64,000 bases of DNA, from assembly GCF_026745355.1 (NCBI RefSeq), contig NC_079202.1:42802561-42866560 (forward strand), read 5' to 3'. Positions 44,792 to 57,625 of the stretch are shown piece by piece (the first letter of the stretch is position 1; each line of letters begins with the position of its first letter). The notes beneath the pieces were generated by a model. It was not told the DNA's origin, did not search any database, and worked only from the letters and a program-made list of their open reading frames with translations. The DNA comes from Beta vulgaris subsp. vulgaris. Lineage: Eukaryota > Streptophyta > Magnoliopsida > Caryophyllales > Amaranthaceae. The translations under genes and the position numbers were made by a program.

Positions 44792-47175
44792 TGTGGTGAC
44801 AGAGAGAGTGAGGGAAGTGGTAGAATTGTCTCATTCATTTGGTTTCAAATATTTAGAGAACCTCCCTAGCTCCCTCGGAGTGTTAGATTAACATTTATTA
44901 TTTTTCTAAATAGTGGCGGACCAAGATTTTGTACCTCATTCCTCATGCTTTAGCTTTTTCCTTAGCATACTCAACATCTTTCCTAACTTCTTTGGCTTCC
45001 ATTATAGTATCCTCGTCCCTTTTCTAGCATTTTGAGAAAAAGCAAATCAGAATTCTAAATTGTGGGAGACAAATCTACCAACTTTCAATTTCAAGGCTAA
45101 ACAAACCTGTACAGCCATAAAGTTTAATATAACATTGGCAGGGTCACCTATAATGACTAAAATTATCCAAGCCCTTCACCAACATCTTTAACAAACAAAT
45201 AATAATTATAATATCAGCCATTAGAGACTCCAAATTAAACAATTGAATCAAAAAAGCATAATAAAATAGGTGTATATATTAGCTGAATCTCAATAATATT
45301 ACATAATATACCATTTATTACAAGAAAAATATATATAGTATAACCTGGAACTAGAAGAAAAGTGGAAATTCATCAGAATCAAAATCCAAAAAAAGAGGGT
45401 TTGAAAAGTTAGGGATGATATTAGAGGAGAGATCGACAAAAGTATATCGATTTCAAATAAGAAGATGAGTAGATATAAAACAATTCGAGATTGCACGTAA
45501 CAGCTCGAATTCTCCCGACCAGCTTACAGAGGATTAAGCACACTGGAAGAGACTCTAGTCGAGATAACCCGGACTATTACCATCACATTCACCAAAAACA
45601 TCGGAGAATGTGGAACTTGATTTCCAATTCTATTCAAAATAATTAACTATTACAACAAGTCCTTGATTCTCAAACTCTGTTCTAATAAATTTCTATAGAA
45701 AATCCGACAAAGTTTCCTTTGAAAATAGGACAATCCTAGAGCGGGAAATATTTTAATCCTGTTTATAATATCAATTAAAATATTTCCAACTCCCGAAAAT
45801 AAAATAGTCTCAATGCTTTGCGGAGCAACAACCAATGGAGCATTATCGACTCTTTAGTATAGAATTATAGTATAAATAACTAATACAAAGTCGAGCGTCC
45901 TCGCCTCGAAAATAATACAACACAAGTAGTCTTCCAACATGTAGCGGCTTCAACTTTAGAAAGATTAACTTGAAACTTCAATATGAAACATTTAGGGAAA
46001 CTGCCAGGAACACCCACCAAGTGGCAGGCCATATAAATGACAAAACAACATATGCACACATCATGACATCAGCAAAGCTAAGTACTAAACCCGTAAACAA
46101 GATTAACACATGCTTTGGTGGCTTTTACTTGAAAACGACTCTCATACAATCAACATAAGTTCAACAATCACATCCATAACAGCATGCTTAGCAGCAATAT
46201 TCTTGTTGAACATACATATTATATTTCTATCCAATTCCTCGTTTCATAATACATCATCAATCACATATAGTAATAAACACAATAAGGTGACTCTCACAGA
46301 CATATTCCATATATTCTCAGTTAATCAACCTTTCAGCTTACCACGATTCCTTATAAGGAATTTGAGGTCACCAACTTTGATATAACAATATTCTTCATGT
46401 CCTTTAGTCGATTTCTTAACGAAAATCCAAACTTATGCACTCATACTCTATCAATCGCTTTCTTATATTTTATTAGATAAACTCTCATCTTGAAATAAAT
46501 AGCATAATAACTTTCCCTAAAATGATTCCTTACCCAGAATCTGATCACATAATTCGATTCCTTACTAGGAATCCAACATTACTATAACTTACTATGATAT
46601 GCTCCCTTGTCAGGAAGCCAATAATGATATTCATATTCAAATACTTAATAAACATCCATTACATTAATATATGACTCCTTATCGGGAATCCAATATAGAT
46701 ATAACTTACCACGATAAGATTCCTTATCGAGAATCCAACATCGAAATAACTTACCATGATACGATTCCTTATCGGGAATCCGATATCAAAATCACTTTCA
46801 TACTTTGAGACAACTTTGTTTTTAACCATGGGAAAAGAGAACGTGGCGAGGGGGAGACAAAGCTTACATTCCGACAATGGGGGTCGTCACCCAACCATTC
46901 GCTTTACTTTTGGCCAATAACCGCGACTAGTTCGGAGTATATTTTTCGCTGATTTCATCAGCAATCCACAGGTTTCGCATTACCTGATATATCGCCCGAT
47001 TATCACCCCACAGAGCATAGGCAGGTTTCCTAGTTGGGCCCCCAAGGTTCATAGTCCATGGGGAAATGTTTATGTCACTTCATCCGTCGACTCAAACGAG
47101 GCTACTTTCTCTTTTAGATCACTTTTGATTATCATTCATAACACAATCATCATTCTGGGAACTCATCCAATAATA
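44792..47175. other. Repeat-like region, possibly LTR-derived, without a gene
   Basis: The segment about 45480-47100 is less AT-rich than its surroundings. On the minus strand it contains TGACGACCCCCATTGTCGG near 46885, which resembles the start of some gypsy LTRs. I could not find paired ends or a duplication. No open frame is believable. It also contains the palindromic tandem array described separately. Confidence 0.3.
46335..46800. repeat. Degenerate tandem array of GATTCCTTATCGGGAATC palindromes
   Basis: About six to seven copies of GATTCCTTA(T/C)...GGAATC, near 46345, 46525, 46555, 46595, 46675, 46712 and 46763. The better ones are spaced 45-55 bp, linked by CCAACATAGATATAACTTAC-like sequence. 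Each copy is itself a near palindrome. Confidence 0.8.
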
Positions 47176-47180
47176 CTAGT

Positions 47181-48637
47181 TGTTGTATTCTATGTTTTGA
47201 TGATGTCAAATACTTAGGTTAATTTTGCTATATACTCCGATCCCTCCGTCCCATAATATAAGTCCTGATTATGTTTTTACACGGGAATTAAGGTAAACTA
47301 GAATCTTGTTTTTATTTAAATAAAAAGATTCATTTTTATTGAGAAACACTTACATTGTTTTTTTCTTTTTAACAAAAAAATAAAAACTTAGCATTAATAT
47401 TGCATAGTTTAATGTGTAGAGGAGTTTAATGGGTTATGAGATTCTACTTTATCATTAATAATGGTACATTGGAAGCTGAAATTATGATTACTTTTTGGGA
47501 GTTAAATTATTCTCATGAGGGTATTTTGGGTATAATTATTGATTGAAAATAGAAACAAGACTTATATTTTGGGACACTTTAAAAGGAAAGGGGACTTATA
47601 TTATGGGACGGAGGGAGTAGTATTTATTTATTTAAGCGAAAATGATAAAAACCTAAAAATAATGTAATGTCCTAATTTGAATCTATATCTTGTTGAGAAA
47701 GATTAATTATTTAATCTAAGTCAAGATATTTATCTTATACTCTTTGAATTTTTATCATATGGTATGTTTAATATTCTAGTAACTTAGAAATCTTTGGATA
47801 AAAGATTATTTAAGTTAGTAGATATTTTATGGTTGTTATTACGCAAGAAATCAGATGAAAATGGCGTGGAGAAGATCGTGGAGATAATCCGTTTAATATC
47901 TCCAACAAACTCTCATGGCGTGGCAAAGATTGTGGAGCTGATTCCTTGAAGCTCTCCAACCAATTCGTACTAACGGCTAACACAAGGCGGTTTATTTCCG
48001 TTGTAAAAGATATGGAGGAAGTGCAGCGAAAATTGGCCCATGATCCCCATCATCCCACTTGCGAAATTTGAGGAGAACGTGGAGCACAACATGTCCAGAT
48101 GAAGGAAGGATTGCATAAGCTATTTAAGGAAGAAAATTGTTCAAAGAAAAACTTGAGAACTTTCATGCAAGATCAAGTTAATTATTACTTCGAAAGTTTT
48201 TCTTGAAATTATTTCTTCATTTAAACGTACACATTTGTAATATTCTTAGAGTGTTGGTTGAGAGAACTCAAATCTTGCATTCGAGAGTGAGAAAAGAGAA
48301 AGAGAAAAAGAAGAGAGAAAGAGAAGACTTCTAGTGAAGTCAAGTGAGGAAGTCACGTGTTCAGGGGGAACAAGGTGACTGGGAACTGGTTCCTAGAGAA
48401 ACTGAGTGAGGATTGATTTATAATAAGTTGTAATAACTTGTATAAATAAAAGAGCAAGGTTTCTTCCAAAAGAATTGAGGAAGAGAACCTTATTAAAAGG
48501 ATTTTCGAGTGTTCTTCCTATATTATTTCTCTTCATCATCTTTCAAGTCTTATTATCCGAAAAAAGTTTAAAAAATCTCCCCAACTACAATTCACCCCCC
48601 TTCTTGTACTTGTTCTAGTGTTTATACGAGACTAACA
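47181..48637 (+). mobile_element. Solo LTR (probably copia), with a nested Stowaway
   Basis: It begins TGTTGTATTCTATGTTTTGA and ends TTTATACGAGACTAACA, so TG...CA. CTAGT is duplicated on both sides (47176-47180, 48638-48642). No internal region or second LTR is attached, so the element was reduced to one LTR by recombination. The TGATGATGTCAAA stretch near the start is common in plant copia LTRs. Without the Stowaway at 47235-47617 the LTR is about 1.07 kb. Direction is assumed. Confidence 0.85.
47235..47617. mobile_element. Stowaway MITE nested in the solo LTR
   Basis: The right end, reverse-complemented, CTCCCTCCGTCCCATAATAT matches the left CTCC(GAT)CCCTCCGTCCCATA apart from a small insertion. 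TA flanks it at 47233-47234 and 47618-47619. 383 bp. Confidence 0.85.
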
Positions 48638-48642
48638 CTAGT

Positions 48643-49025
48643 AATTCTTAACATCCTTTGAATATGCCACCACACTAGAAGACCTCATTTTAGAGAACTA
48701 TACTCATTAATCATAGTACCTTCATATGTATTTCAAGTTCAATATATTTAGGCATTTACGTTCAATCCAATTCCATTCATAAAACTTACAGGATAATTAC
48801 TCCAAATCATGTTCAATAGCACATCCATTACAATGACAAAAGTCTCTCAGTTACGATTAACTAACAAGAATTACTAAACCACTTACGTACTAACTCATAC
48901 TCCTGTATATAAATAGTTTATACTCTTTTATACTTCATGATTATTAATCGACATTTTTTCTCATAATGATAACAACCGTTATCAAGCACTAACAACAATT
49001 ACCATAAGTCTCTCTCTTAGAATTA
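48643..49025. other. Intergenic between solo LTR and gypsy relic
   Basis: AT-rich, no gene seen. Confidence 0.5.
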
Positions 49026-49882
49026 ACTAAGGAAAGTTAGCTTAAACACCACTCTCAAGGTTCATTATTCAAAAGTCGATTAATGAAAACAATTAGATAT
49101 GCTTTTGTTGGTGCAAATTCAGTTGGATGACTTTGCAAACAAGTCAATGCACACCCAATAGTTAGATACTGAATGTCATGAGAGTCTTAGTCACTGGGGG
49201 TTACCGGTTTTAATTTGATAAAACCTTGCTAACGTACTTTGTTATATCTTAATGTAATTGAACTATAACGCCTAATAAATTCAGGCGACGAGTATTAAAT
49301 ACGATGATCAACACAATAATTAATCTATTAATTAAAGCTGAATGTTCCCACTTATGTCACAAACTTCTAGCAAGATTTTATAGCACACATAGAGATAGAC
49401 CAGGCTGGACAATTAAAGGATAAACATGAAGATGAATACCTCCATTGATTTCGACTAAAATTGGAGACTGAACAAACTTGGTAACTCAATACATGCTCTA
49501 ATTCTAGGCTAAAGGCTAACTGTAACCCTGGAAGGGGGTTGGCTAATATAGGTAAAGCTACGCTAGAAAAAGTAAATTGCACGTTTGTTGTGTGTTGTGT
49601 TTGTTGTCTTGTTCTGATATTCCTTCTTGTATTTATACTACAGAGATGTTTGTAACTTCTTTGCTTCTTGAGGGAAATGATTTGAATCATTTATGATGCA
49701 AATCACAACTGACGTCTTCTGGCGCCATGATACTCACGTTCCATTACCCACGTTCTTGCATGCTTTGTAATCAGATTAACTTCTAGCCACGTCCTCGTGT
49801 TCAGCGTTGCTTTGGCTTTCAACTCTTAACTGCTATCTCTTGATTATTATTGAAGGTTGGGCTTTCTTTTATGAATTGTTGA

Positions 49883-51432
49883 CACTAGTAGAATAAATGC
49901 TTATTGTTGCGGTCATTAAGTGGCCTATTGCGGCGGTTTTGGACGCGCAGCAATTAAGAGAGCAGCAATAGGTAATTAATATATTGTTGCAGTTTTTAAC
50001 CGCAGCAATATATCAACATATTTTTGCGGTTCCTAGCCGTAACCGCAGCAATATGCTTTTTTTTAATTTTAAAAAAGTGTACATATTGCTGCGGTTTTGG
50101 CCCAAAACCGTAACAATAGGGTCCTAGTACAGGTAAAAAAAATTTTTTTTTTTGCATTTCGCCGTTTAATTTGAAAAGATTAAAACTAAGCAACTAAAAA
50201 ATCCACTATTCACCAAATTCATAAAAAAAATGAAGATGAAATGACATATAAATCTCATTAATATATAAAAATAAAAAAACTAGTTACATAAATAATACAA
50301 AAGATCAAAAAGAAAAATGTAAAAGCAAAAATAAATAAAAAAAACAACAATTACAACTAAATAACTGATCATCGTATCTAATACTCGTCGCCTAAATTTA
50401 TTTAAAAAAGTAAGAAACTGAAAATCAAAAAAATCCTAAAACGAAAATGGAAAAAAAAATCTACCAATAAATCTTAAAAAAGGAAAAAGAAAAAGGAAAA
50501 AAAAATCCTAAAAAAATTCCACCAACAGATCTAAAAAAAGAAAAATAAAAACGAAAAATATCCTAAAAAAATCTACCATCAACTGCGAGTCGAAGTACCA
50601 GTGGTTTGACCTAAAAAAAACGAAAAAAAAATGAAAAAAGGGGAAAAAAACTGAAACTTCGAATCCCGCAGAGAGAACCACCACCACAACCTGCGCCTCT
50701 CAAACACCACTAGATTTCGATCCACTATTTGTGAAAACTTATGTCTGATACGAAATAGAGGCCGAAAATGGTGTTTGCTTCGTCCAAGGCCGAAAATAGG
50801 TGACGAAACAGAGGGAGAAGAAATGGTCGGTCTGGTTTCGCCATAGTGGTTTCTTCTCGATGAGGACGAAAGACAGAGGTGTTGCTTCGCCATGATCGAC
50901 GGATGCAGCGTGTTGCTTCGCCATGGTACGAACGGCCGATGAGCGTGAGCGTGAGCGTGAGCGTGAGGGAGGTGAGGGTGAAGTCGAAGGTGAGGGAGGC
51001 GAGGGTGAAGTGAGAGAACGGCTTGTGAGGGAGGTGAGGGTGAAGTGAGAGAAACGACTAGTGGGGATGAGAGAATAAGCGTGACGGAAAAAAAAAATCC
51101 TACCTGATTGGCACGCCTTTGATAGTGTATTTTAATACTTTTTAATGATATTGCTGCATGATATTCTTGCTAGAAACCGCAGCAATATATTAAAATATTA
51201 TTTTTAATATTATTTTAATATAATGTTGCGGTTCTCGAAAAAAACCGCAGCAATATGTTTGGTTAAATGTAAACTTTTTTTCAAAAAATTTCCTGTCGAT
51301 ATCATATTGCTGCGGTTTTAGGCCAAAATCGAAACAATATCTTTATTTTATATTTTACTTTTTCCTTTTACGTGTTATATTGCTGCATGCGTATGGGTAA
51401 AACCGCCGCAATAAGCAATTATTCTACTAGTG
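49883..51432. mobile_element. Non-autonomous CACTA (En/Spm) element
   Basis: The ends CACTAGTAGAATAA and, reverse-complemented from the right, CACTAGTAGAATAATTGCTT are flanked by TGA on both sides (49880-49882 and 51433-51435), the CACTA signature. Subterminal regions of about 250 bp carry many copies of ATTGCTGCGGTTTT in both orientations. The middle (about 50580-51080) is GC-richer and contains a GAGCGT tandem run. No transposase (TNPD/TNPA) was seen. 1,550 bp. Confidence 0.93.
50579..50924 (-). other. Open, GC-richer segment inside the CACTA element
   Basis: Two overlapping frames starting MAKQH... (50893 and 50924) come from a 45-bp duplication of the start region, CTTCGCCATGATCGACG / CTTCGCCATGGTACGAACG. 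Composition differs from the flanks, as in captured host sequence, but I recognise no domain. Immediately to its right (about 50939-51062) is a tandem run of GAGCGT then GAGGGTGAAGTGAGAGAAC units. Confidence 0.35.
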
Positions 51433-51866
51433 TGACTGTTGACTATTTATCATGGGCTTCTTTATATGATTGGGCTTATACATTGACGTGATTATTAAAC
51501 CTTTTGGGGCTTAATTCAATGAATCATAATAAATGCCAACTATGACATAAAAATGGTAGTAACAGCTTCATACTATACGACTTGTTGAATTCCAAATAAC
51601 AGATTCAATAACAAAATCAATTTACAAAACCTACTCATATTTTATAGAGCAGTCTACCCCACTCTAGTGGGATTACACAACCATATGACGAAGCTACGTG
51701 GAAGTAATCCACAAACCTATACTCATTTAAGTAATCTATAATGGGCTTCTTTATATGATTGGGCCTATACATTGACGTGATCATTAAACCTTTTTGGGCT
51801 TGATTCAATGAATCATAACAAATGCCAACTATGACATAAAAATGATAGTAACAAATTGCCCCCCTA

Positions 51867-54800
51867 ATTTGTGAGGTGATGTACTCATAACCCACAAATT
51901 ATTAGTAGAAAGATATGCTCAATGGCCATACCCAATTTATTTTAAAAGCATCCTAAAAGTTGTTTCCTCCATAATTCTAAGATGATCGACAAATTTCTCC
52001 TTAGGATGGCTGAATTTAGTGGAAAAGAACAATCTATCATGTATTCCTTCCTTCTTTCTTCTAGCCATTGTCAAATCCATTAGAAAAGTTTGTTTAGGGC
52101 CTAATCCTAAAGGATAATTTCGTAACATCCAATGGGGATCTAGACCTAGGACCATGAGATTATGCCATACTTGGCACGTACATATGTATTGTACTATATC
52201 TCTTGAAGATGATCCTTCTTCCATTTAAACTCTGATTCATGTTATAATCTTAATAGAGGTGAAATTTTTTTTGTTTTTCCAGCCAAATCAACCATAAACC
52301 TCCTGACATAATTAATTTCTCCGAGGAATCTTTGCAATTCCTTTTTGTTAGAAGGTGGTTTAGCTGCCAATATTGCCTTTGCCTTTTTTTGATCAATTTC
52401 AAATTCCATTTTTATGGACGAGAAACCCAAGGAAGTTACTGGCCTTAACTCCAAACGCACATTTTAATGGGTTCATTTTTAGGTGATATTCTCTCATTCT
52501 TATAAATGACTTAATCAAGTGTTCTTTATATCTAGCAAAATCATTTGATTTAACAAGTATATCATCTACATAAACCTCCATGATCTTACCAATCATATCT
52601 TAAAAAATTGCGTCCATGGCTCGTTGGTATGTAGCACCAACATTCTTTAAACCAAATGGCATGGCTACATACTCATATAAGCCTAATGATTTTGGACATC
52701 TGAAAGCTGTTTTGTTAAAATCTTCCTGTGCAATTCTTAATTGGTGATAACCTGTGTATTCATCCATTCAAGATATATATTCATATCTTGATGTTGCATC
52801 TATTAGGAGATCAACTACAGGCATGGGATATTGATCTTTAGGTGTTGCTTTATTTAAATCCCTAAAGTCAATGCAAATTCTTATCTTGCCATTTTTCTTA
52901 ACCACTGGGACTATATTAGAAATCCTGTCAGCATATTGGCAGGGCCTTATGAACTTTGCCTTGAGGAGCTTGTTTATTTCCTCTTGTATAGGTTATGTTA
53001 GTTTTGGCGCTAGTCTTCTACGACTTTGGGCCACATGCTTATATCCTTCTTTGATAGGCAATTTATATTCTATTATTGTTCTATCAACACCAGGCATTTC
53101 ATGATGTTCCCATGTAAAATAGTCCTTAAATTCTTTTAGAATATTCATTAAATCGGGTGTCTCTTGATTAGTGAGAAGCTTACTTATATAAGTACAACGT
53201 GAATTTTCATCATCTCTTCGATTTATCTCTTCTAGTGGATCATGAACTTCTTGTTTAATATCCTCACTTTTAGCCCATACTTTTTCATCTTCCTCTTCTA
53301 GAGGTTCAGAATCATGTATGGTGGAACAACATGTACTAGAACTTTCGAGAAAATCCTCTTGGTATGTTTTAAAAACTAGATCTTTCATAACTTGATCAAC
53401 GATAGGGGTAAGCCCATTATAATATTCTTCATGGTTTACAGACATGATAAACTATTTAGAAAAATGTAGTCTAACCCTATAAACTAACTAAAGCTAGTGA
53501 TTGATCATAACTTGACGCCTGTTGAGTAAATCCATATTTTGATTGAATATCTTCAACTTCTTGGACATCTTCGATTTCTTCTATGAGAATTGCACTTGAG
53601 TCTTCTATCTCTTGGTGAGTTTGCGACTCAAATTGTAGAGCAACCTGAATTCTGATGTTAGGAACTGACTTTCGAGAGTCCCTACTGAAAACAGAATCAG
53701 GAGATGAAATTAGACAAACTTCCTCATCTGCTTGTACTATTTCAAAGGTATCACCATTCCACAGTATTAAAACCTGGTGGAGTGATGATGGAATATCATA
53801 ATTATGATGTAACCAGTCCTTTCCTAGTATGGCATTATAATCAGTGCCATTTTCCACTATGAAGAAACCAGTAAAAGTGGTTTTATAACCTACTTTAATA
53901 TTTAGAATAGCCATTCCTTCTACCTTCTCAAATAATCCGAAAAAAACCAGTTATATTAATTTGAATATTATGCAAATCTTTTCTAGTTTTTCTTAGCCTT
54001 TTAAACACAGACAATGGCATTATATTGACAGTGGCTCCAGTATCCACCAATACTTTACCTAAATGTTTTCCCTCAAAATCCACATTCAAGAATAAAGCCT
54101 TTGTATGTCTGTTATCAACACCTTCTGATCTAAAGATCTTATTCATGGTTAATTTCTCTAAATCAGCTCTTAAAGATGTTTTATTATTAGGTATTTTCTT
54201 TTGTGGGGGATTTATATAAGAATATAAGCTTCGAGAAGATTTAATTAATTTACCTTCTTTCTCTTCCTTATCAACTTTATCTGCCCATGATGTAGTAGTT
54301 CGCAATGTGGATTAGTGCTCTGTTATCTTGAACTATATTGGTAACATGACTACGTTGCACTGCATGTCTTGACCTTCCTGACCTCCTACTTGAGATTCGG
54401 TTGACAATTGGTCTCCATCCAATAACAAATCGCTATCTGATACCAATAAATCTATATTGTCAGATCCAAATTCTGAGCCATATTCTTCATTAGCAATTCA
54501 GCTTCTTTCATAAAAAAATCCTTTTCCTGTTGTTGCTGGGCATTCGTCTCTAGAGATGAAGGACCAGATTGATCCTCACTTAAAGGTAACAACTTAGTGA
54601 TTCCGGCTTGAAGAGCCTCTTCATCAATCCTTAAATTTGCAACAAGAGACTCTTGCACGTTTTGAGTGCTGATTTGAGCTCTTGCTGCAGCAGCCTTACG
54701 GCTCAGTTCCTTCATCTTAGATGACTTACTTTGACGTAAATTTTGGTCATCTTCTGGGGATGCTCTCATTACCATTGACTTAAGTCTTGTACCCCCTAGA

Positions 54801-57625
54801 TTCCCTTTAGATTTATCTTTTCTTTTAAGAATCTTGGGAAGGGGGATTTGACGTACATCCGCTTCTTTTTCTTTTGAGAAAAACTAAGATCCATATTCAT
54901 TAGTTTTTCTTGTCCCTTGACTCCTAGACCTTTTCTGAAATGGTCTTTGGTACGCAGGAACATAGGTAGGGTCATTTGGTATGACATGTGTTCTAATCAT
55001 TTCAAATGTTAGTTTATCTGAACATGATGAACACATACATGCCCTTAGAGCCTTCAATTCTTCTATTGCTCTAGTTTGCAATGGAAACTTTTGAGAAGCT
55101 TCTTTGTAAGTTTTAGCCTTCTCTTCAGGTATCACCAGACTTGGATTTGCCTTAGCATTAGTATGACTTTTAGCTTTGGCTAAACTCATACTGTACGCAT
55201 CTAAATCCATGGTCTAATGCTCTATCTCTGAAACAATTATCCTTTCGAGAGTCAATTGCCTAGTAAGAAAACCTCTGAAGACTTGGCATTGATCAGAAGT
55301 GTGGGACCCATTTATATGCCATCTGCACATATCCTCTAGTCCCTCTTCGTTAGCTATTTTTGGCATAATCGAAATTCCTTCATATAGTAATTTGTTAAAG
55401 AGATGATTACCAATTTCTATTGCCTGAGATGCCTGTAACATAACAGTAAAATCATTGTTAATTACTACCATATTACAAGACAAGTGAAATGGTTCATCCA
55501 CTTCAATCACATTAGCCACATTAGCAATTTCGTCATCAGGGAACATGATATTTTTCTATCAATCTCGTCTTGAATTTCATTTCTAAAGACAATGCACTCA
55601 GAAGTATCATGGGTAACTGCATCATGCCATTTACAGTATTTCTTTCCTTTATTTTCTTATTAGATAATAACCAGTCAAAGATGGCGCTAGACTTTTTAGC
55701 ATCAAAAGTATACGTTCTCTTTTGCTTTTAGATCTTTTGGGGCCGAGAATTCTTTTTTCTCAAGGGGGGAGCACTTATAAGGCACCCCTTGGACAATCTC
55801 AGCTACATCTACTTCTGGCGATGTTTCAAAGAGAAAATGCTACTCATTTTGAGCGAAGAAATTCTGGTGCCCTGCTGCACTTTCAGCTTGTAGGTTCCTT
55901 TCATACCTTATGGCCAATTCTGCTAATTAAACAAAATCGCCAAAAGCATGACCATCAAACCTTTTTCGAAACTGAATTAACATCCCTTATTGAGCCATTT
56001 GTACAAATTCTCTCTTGAAGATACTAACATGACACTTGATCTTAGCCATTTTGAACCTAGCTAGATAGTCTTCTACAAACTCTCCTAGATTTTGTTGGAT
56101 TCTAGCGAAGTCACTCCAGGTTCTGTGCATGCAAAGTGATTAGTAAATTGCACTTGCATATCCTGCAATGAGTGAATTGAATTGGGCGGTAGATTTGTAT
56201 ACCACCAAAAAGCAGTTTCAATAAGGGACATAGAGAACATTCTGAGTTTTATAAATTCATTATCAGCTGCTTCTCTACATTGACAATTAAACCTAACTAA
56301 ATGTTCTTCAGTTGACACTCTATCATTACCCGAAAACAAAGTAAAAATCCTAGGAAATGGATTGGCTCTATCAATCCACTCAGGGTAAGGCTTTTGACAT
56401 ATTTGCATATGACCTTTCCTAGAATTATCCCCCACCAGTCTTTGGACTATCGCCTCAACTTGTGTTGCTAAAGGATCTTGGCTTCTTCCCGGATGTCCCA
56501 TATTCCCATTGCACATACTTCCCATTTGATTATACATAGGAGTTGGACTGGGATTAAAACTTTTGTATTTTAATAACCTCCCATCGAGATATCCTGGCGA
56601 TGTACATAGTTAGGATTATTTTGTCCTTGTGCCGCTTGTGGCTGAAAAGTGTACCCATTATTGGGTATCTGTTGATAATTTTCATTTGTATGAGCAAATG
56701 GTGCCTGATTTGGCCATAACTTGGAACAACCCCATAATGAGACGTCCCAAAATTAGATGGTTGGTAGGCCATGAAGTTAGAAGAAGTAGGATTCCCAGCC
56801 ATAGTTGGTTGATATATAGGCACAAATGCATGAGGTGAACCATTGTTATTTGTAAAAAAAAAAAAGTACCATGCCTTTGTCCTCCATGTGATGGTCCAGA
56901 TTGGTGTGTGTTATCTCCAAACTGTCCAACACCCATGGGAAAAAAGAAGGTTGATGACGTCCTGAACCCTGACGCCTGGTGCCAGCCTGGCTCCACGCAT
57001 GCTGCCATTTGATCACTTCTCCTAAAATTCCTATGACTATTCTCTCCAAGGTTCAAGGGACTTGCCCTTGTTTAGCGTCCTTTTGTGGATCGTTTGAGAT
57101 CAGAGTGTCTCTATTCTCAATGTGGGAAAAGTGTACCCTTGTTGGGTAAGCCATTGGAAGATCTGGTGTTAACCCACAATCTCCATGCATTCTATTTAGT
57201 GGGATTTCTTCTAAAGCCTTAAGCAATCTTTCATTTAGTTGGTAGTGTTTTTCACCTAGCGGTTCTAGACGAGTAACTACTTCAGTAGCAAGAGATGTTG
57301 ACATTGCCATAAAGGTCGCACTCATAGTATCATTAATATCTTACAAGTATGCGGTCTATTTGCCTAGAGTTAATATCTTTATTCTCCTTACTTATACTTT
57401 GAAGGATATCTGTGAAGACTCTGGCTGACTCATGGGCTAAAGTCCTATAGTTAAAATCAAATTGATGCATTTGACTCTCCCTAGCCTCCAATAGTAATTG
57501 TTTCACTACTTCGATGAACTTTCCATACAATTGGTGCACGAATGCTCGACCAGTACTACCTGGAGATGAACTTTCCCTTTGGGGAGTTTCTCCTTGTGAC
57601 TCTCCTGAGACGTTATGAATTGGTT
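51867..57625 (-). pseudogene. Ty3/gypsy Gag-protease-reverse transcriptase relic
   Basis: Minus strand, from right to left. Gag: KPYPEWIDRANPFPRIFTLF, STEEHLVRFNCQC, AFWWYTNLPPNSI; two WH-containing blocks (KYCKWHDAVTHDTSECIVF, CRWHINGSHTSDQCQVF); a retropepsin with LVDTGATVNIMPLSVFKRL and TDYNAILGKDWLHH; reverse transcriptase from LPIKEGYKHVAQSRRRL through KNGKIRICIDFRDLN, MPFGLKN, EVYVDDILVKSNDF at about 52560, then LGFLVHKNGI and AILAAKPPSNKKELQRFLGE, ending KKISPLLRL at about 52245. RNase H, integrase and a chromodomain are not recognised: 51937-52224 is open but unlike them. The motif style suggests the Athila/Tat branch. Many stops and shifts; old. As in gypsy elements, the right LTR is its 5' LTR. 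Confidence 0.88.
51937..52224 (-). other. Unrecognised open frame between gypsy reverse transcriptase and 3' LTR
   Basis: 95 codons starting MEEGSSSRDIVQYICTCQVW and ending MEETTFRMLLK. It stands where RNase H and integrase should be. It contains no DDE or RNase H motif that I can identify and may be a fragment left after a deletion or a chance frame. Confidence 0.3.

Larger units (their letters stand above)
49026..51853 (-). mobile_element. 3' LTR of the minus-strand gypsy relic, interrupted by a CACTA element
   Basis: The parts 49026-49882 and 51436-51732 together match 57626-58799 along about 1.15 kb. On the inner side the LTR ends at 51853, where the minus strand reads a purine tract (TAGGGGGGCAATT, 51854-51866) followed by TGTTACTATC. 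A 115-bp segment (AAGAAGCCCAT... to TGTTACTA) occurs twice here, at about 51447-51560 and 51740-51853, but once in the other LTR. The outer end is not sharply defined. Confidence 0.7.
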
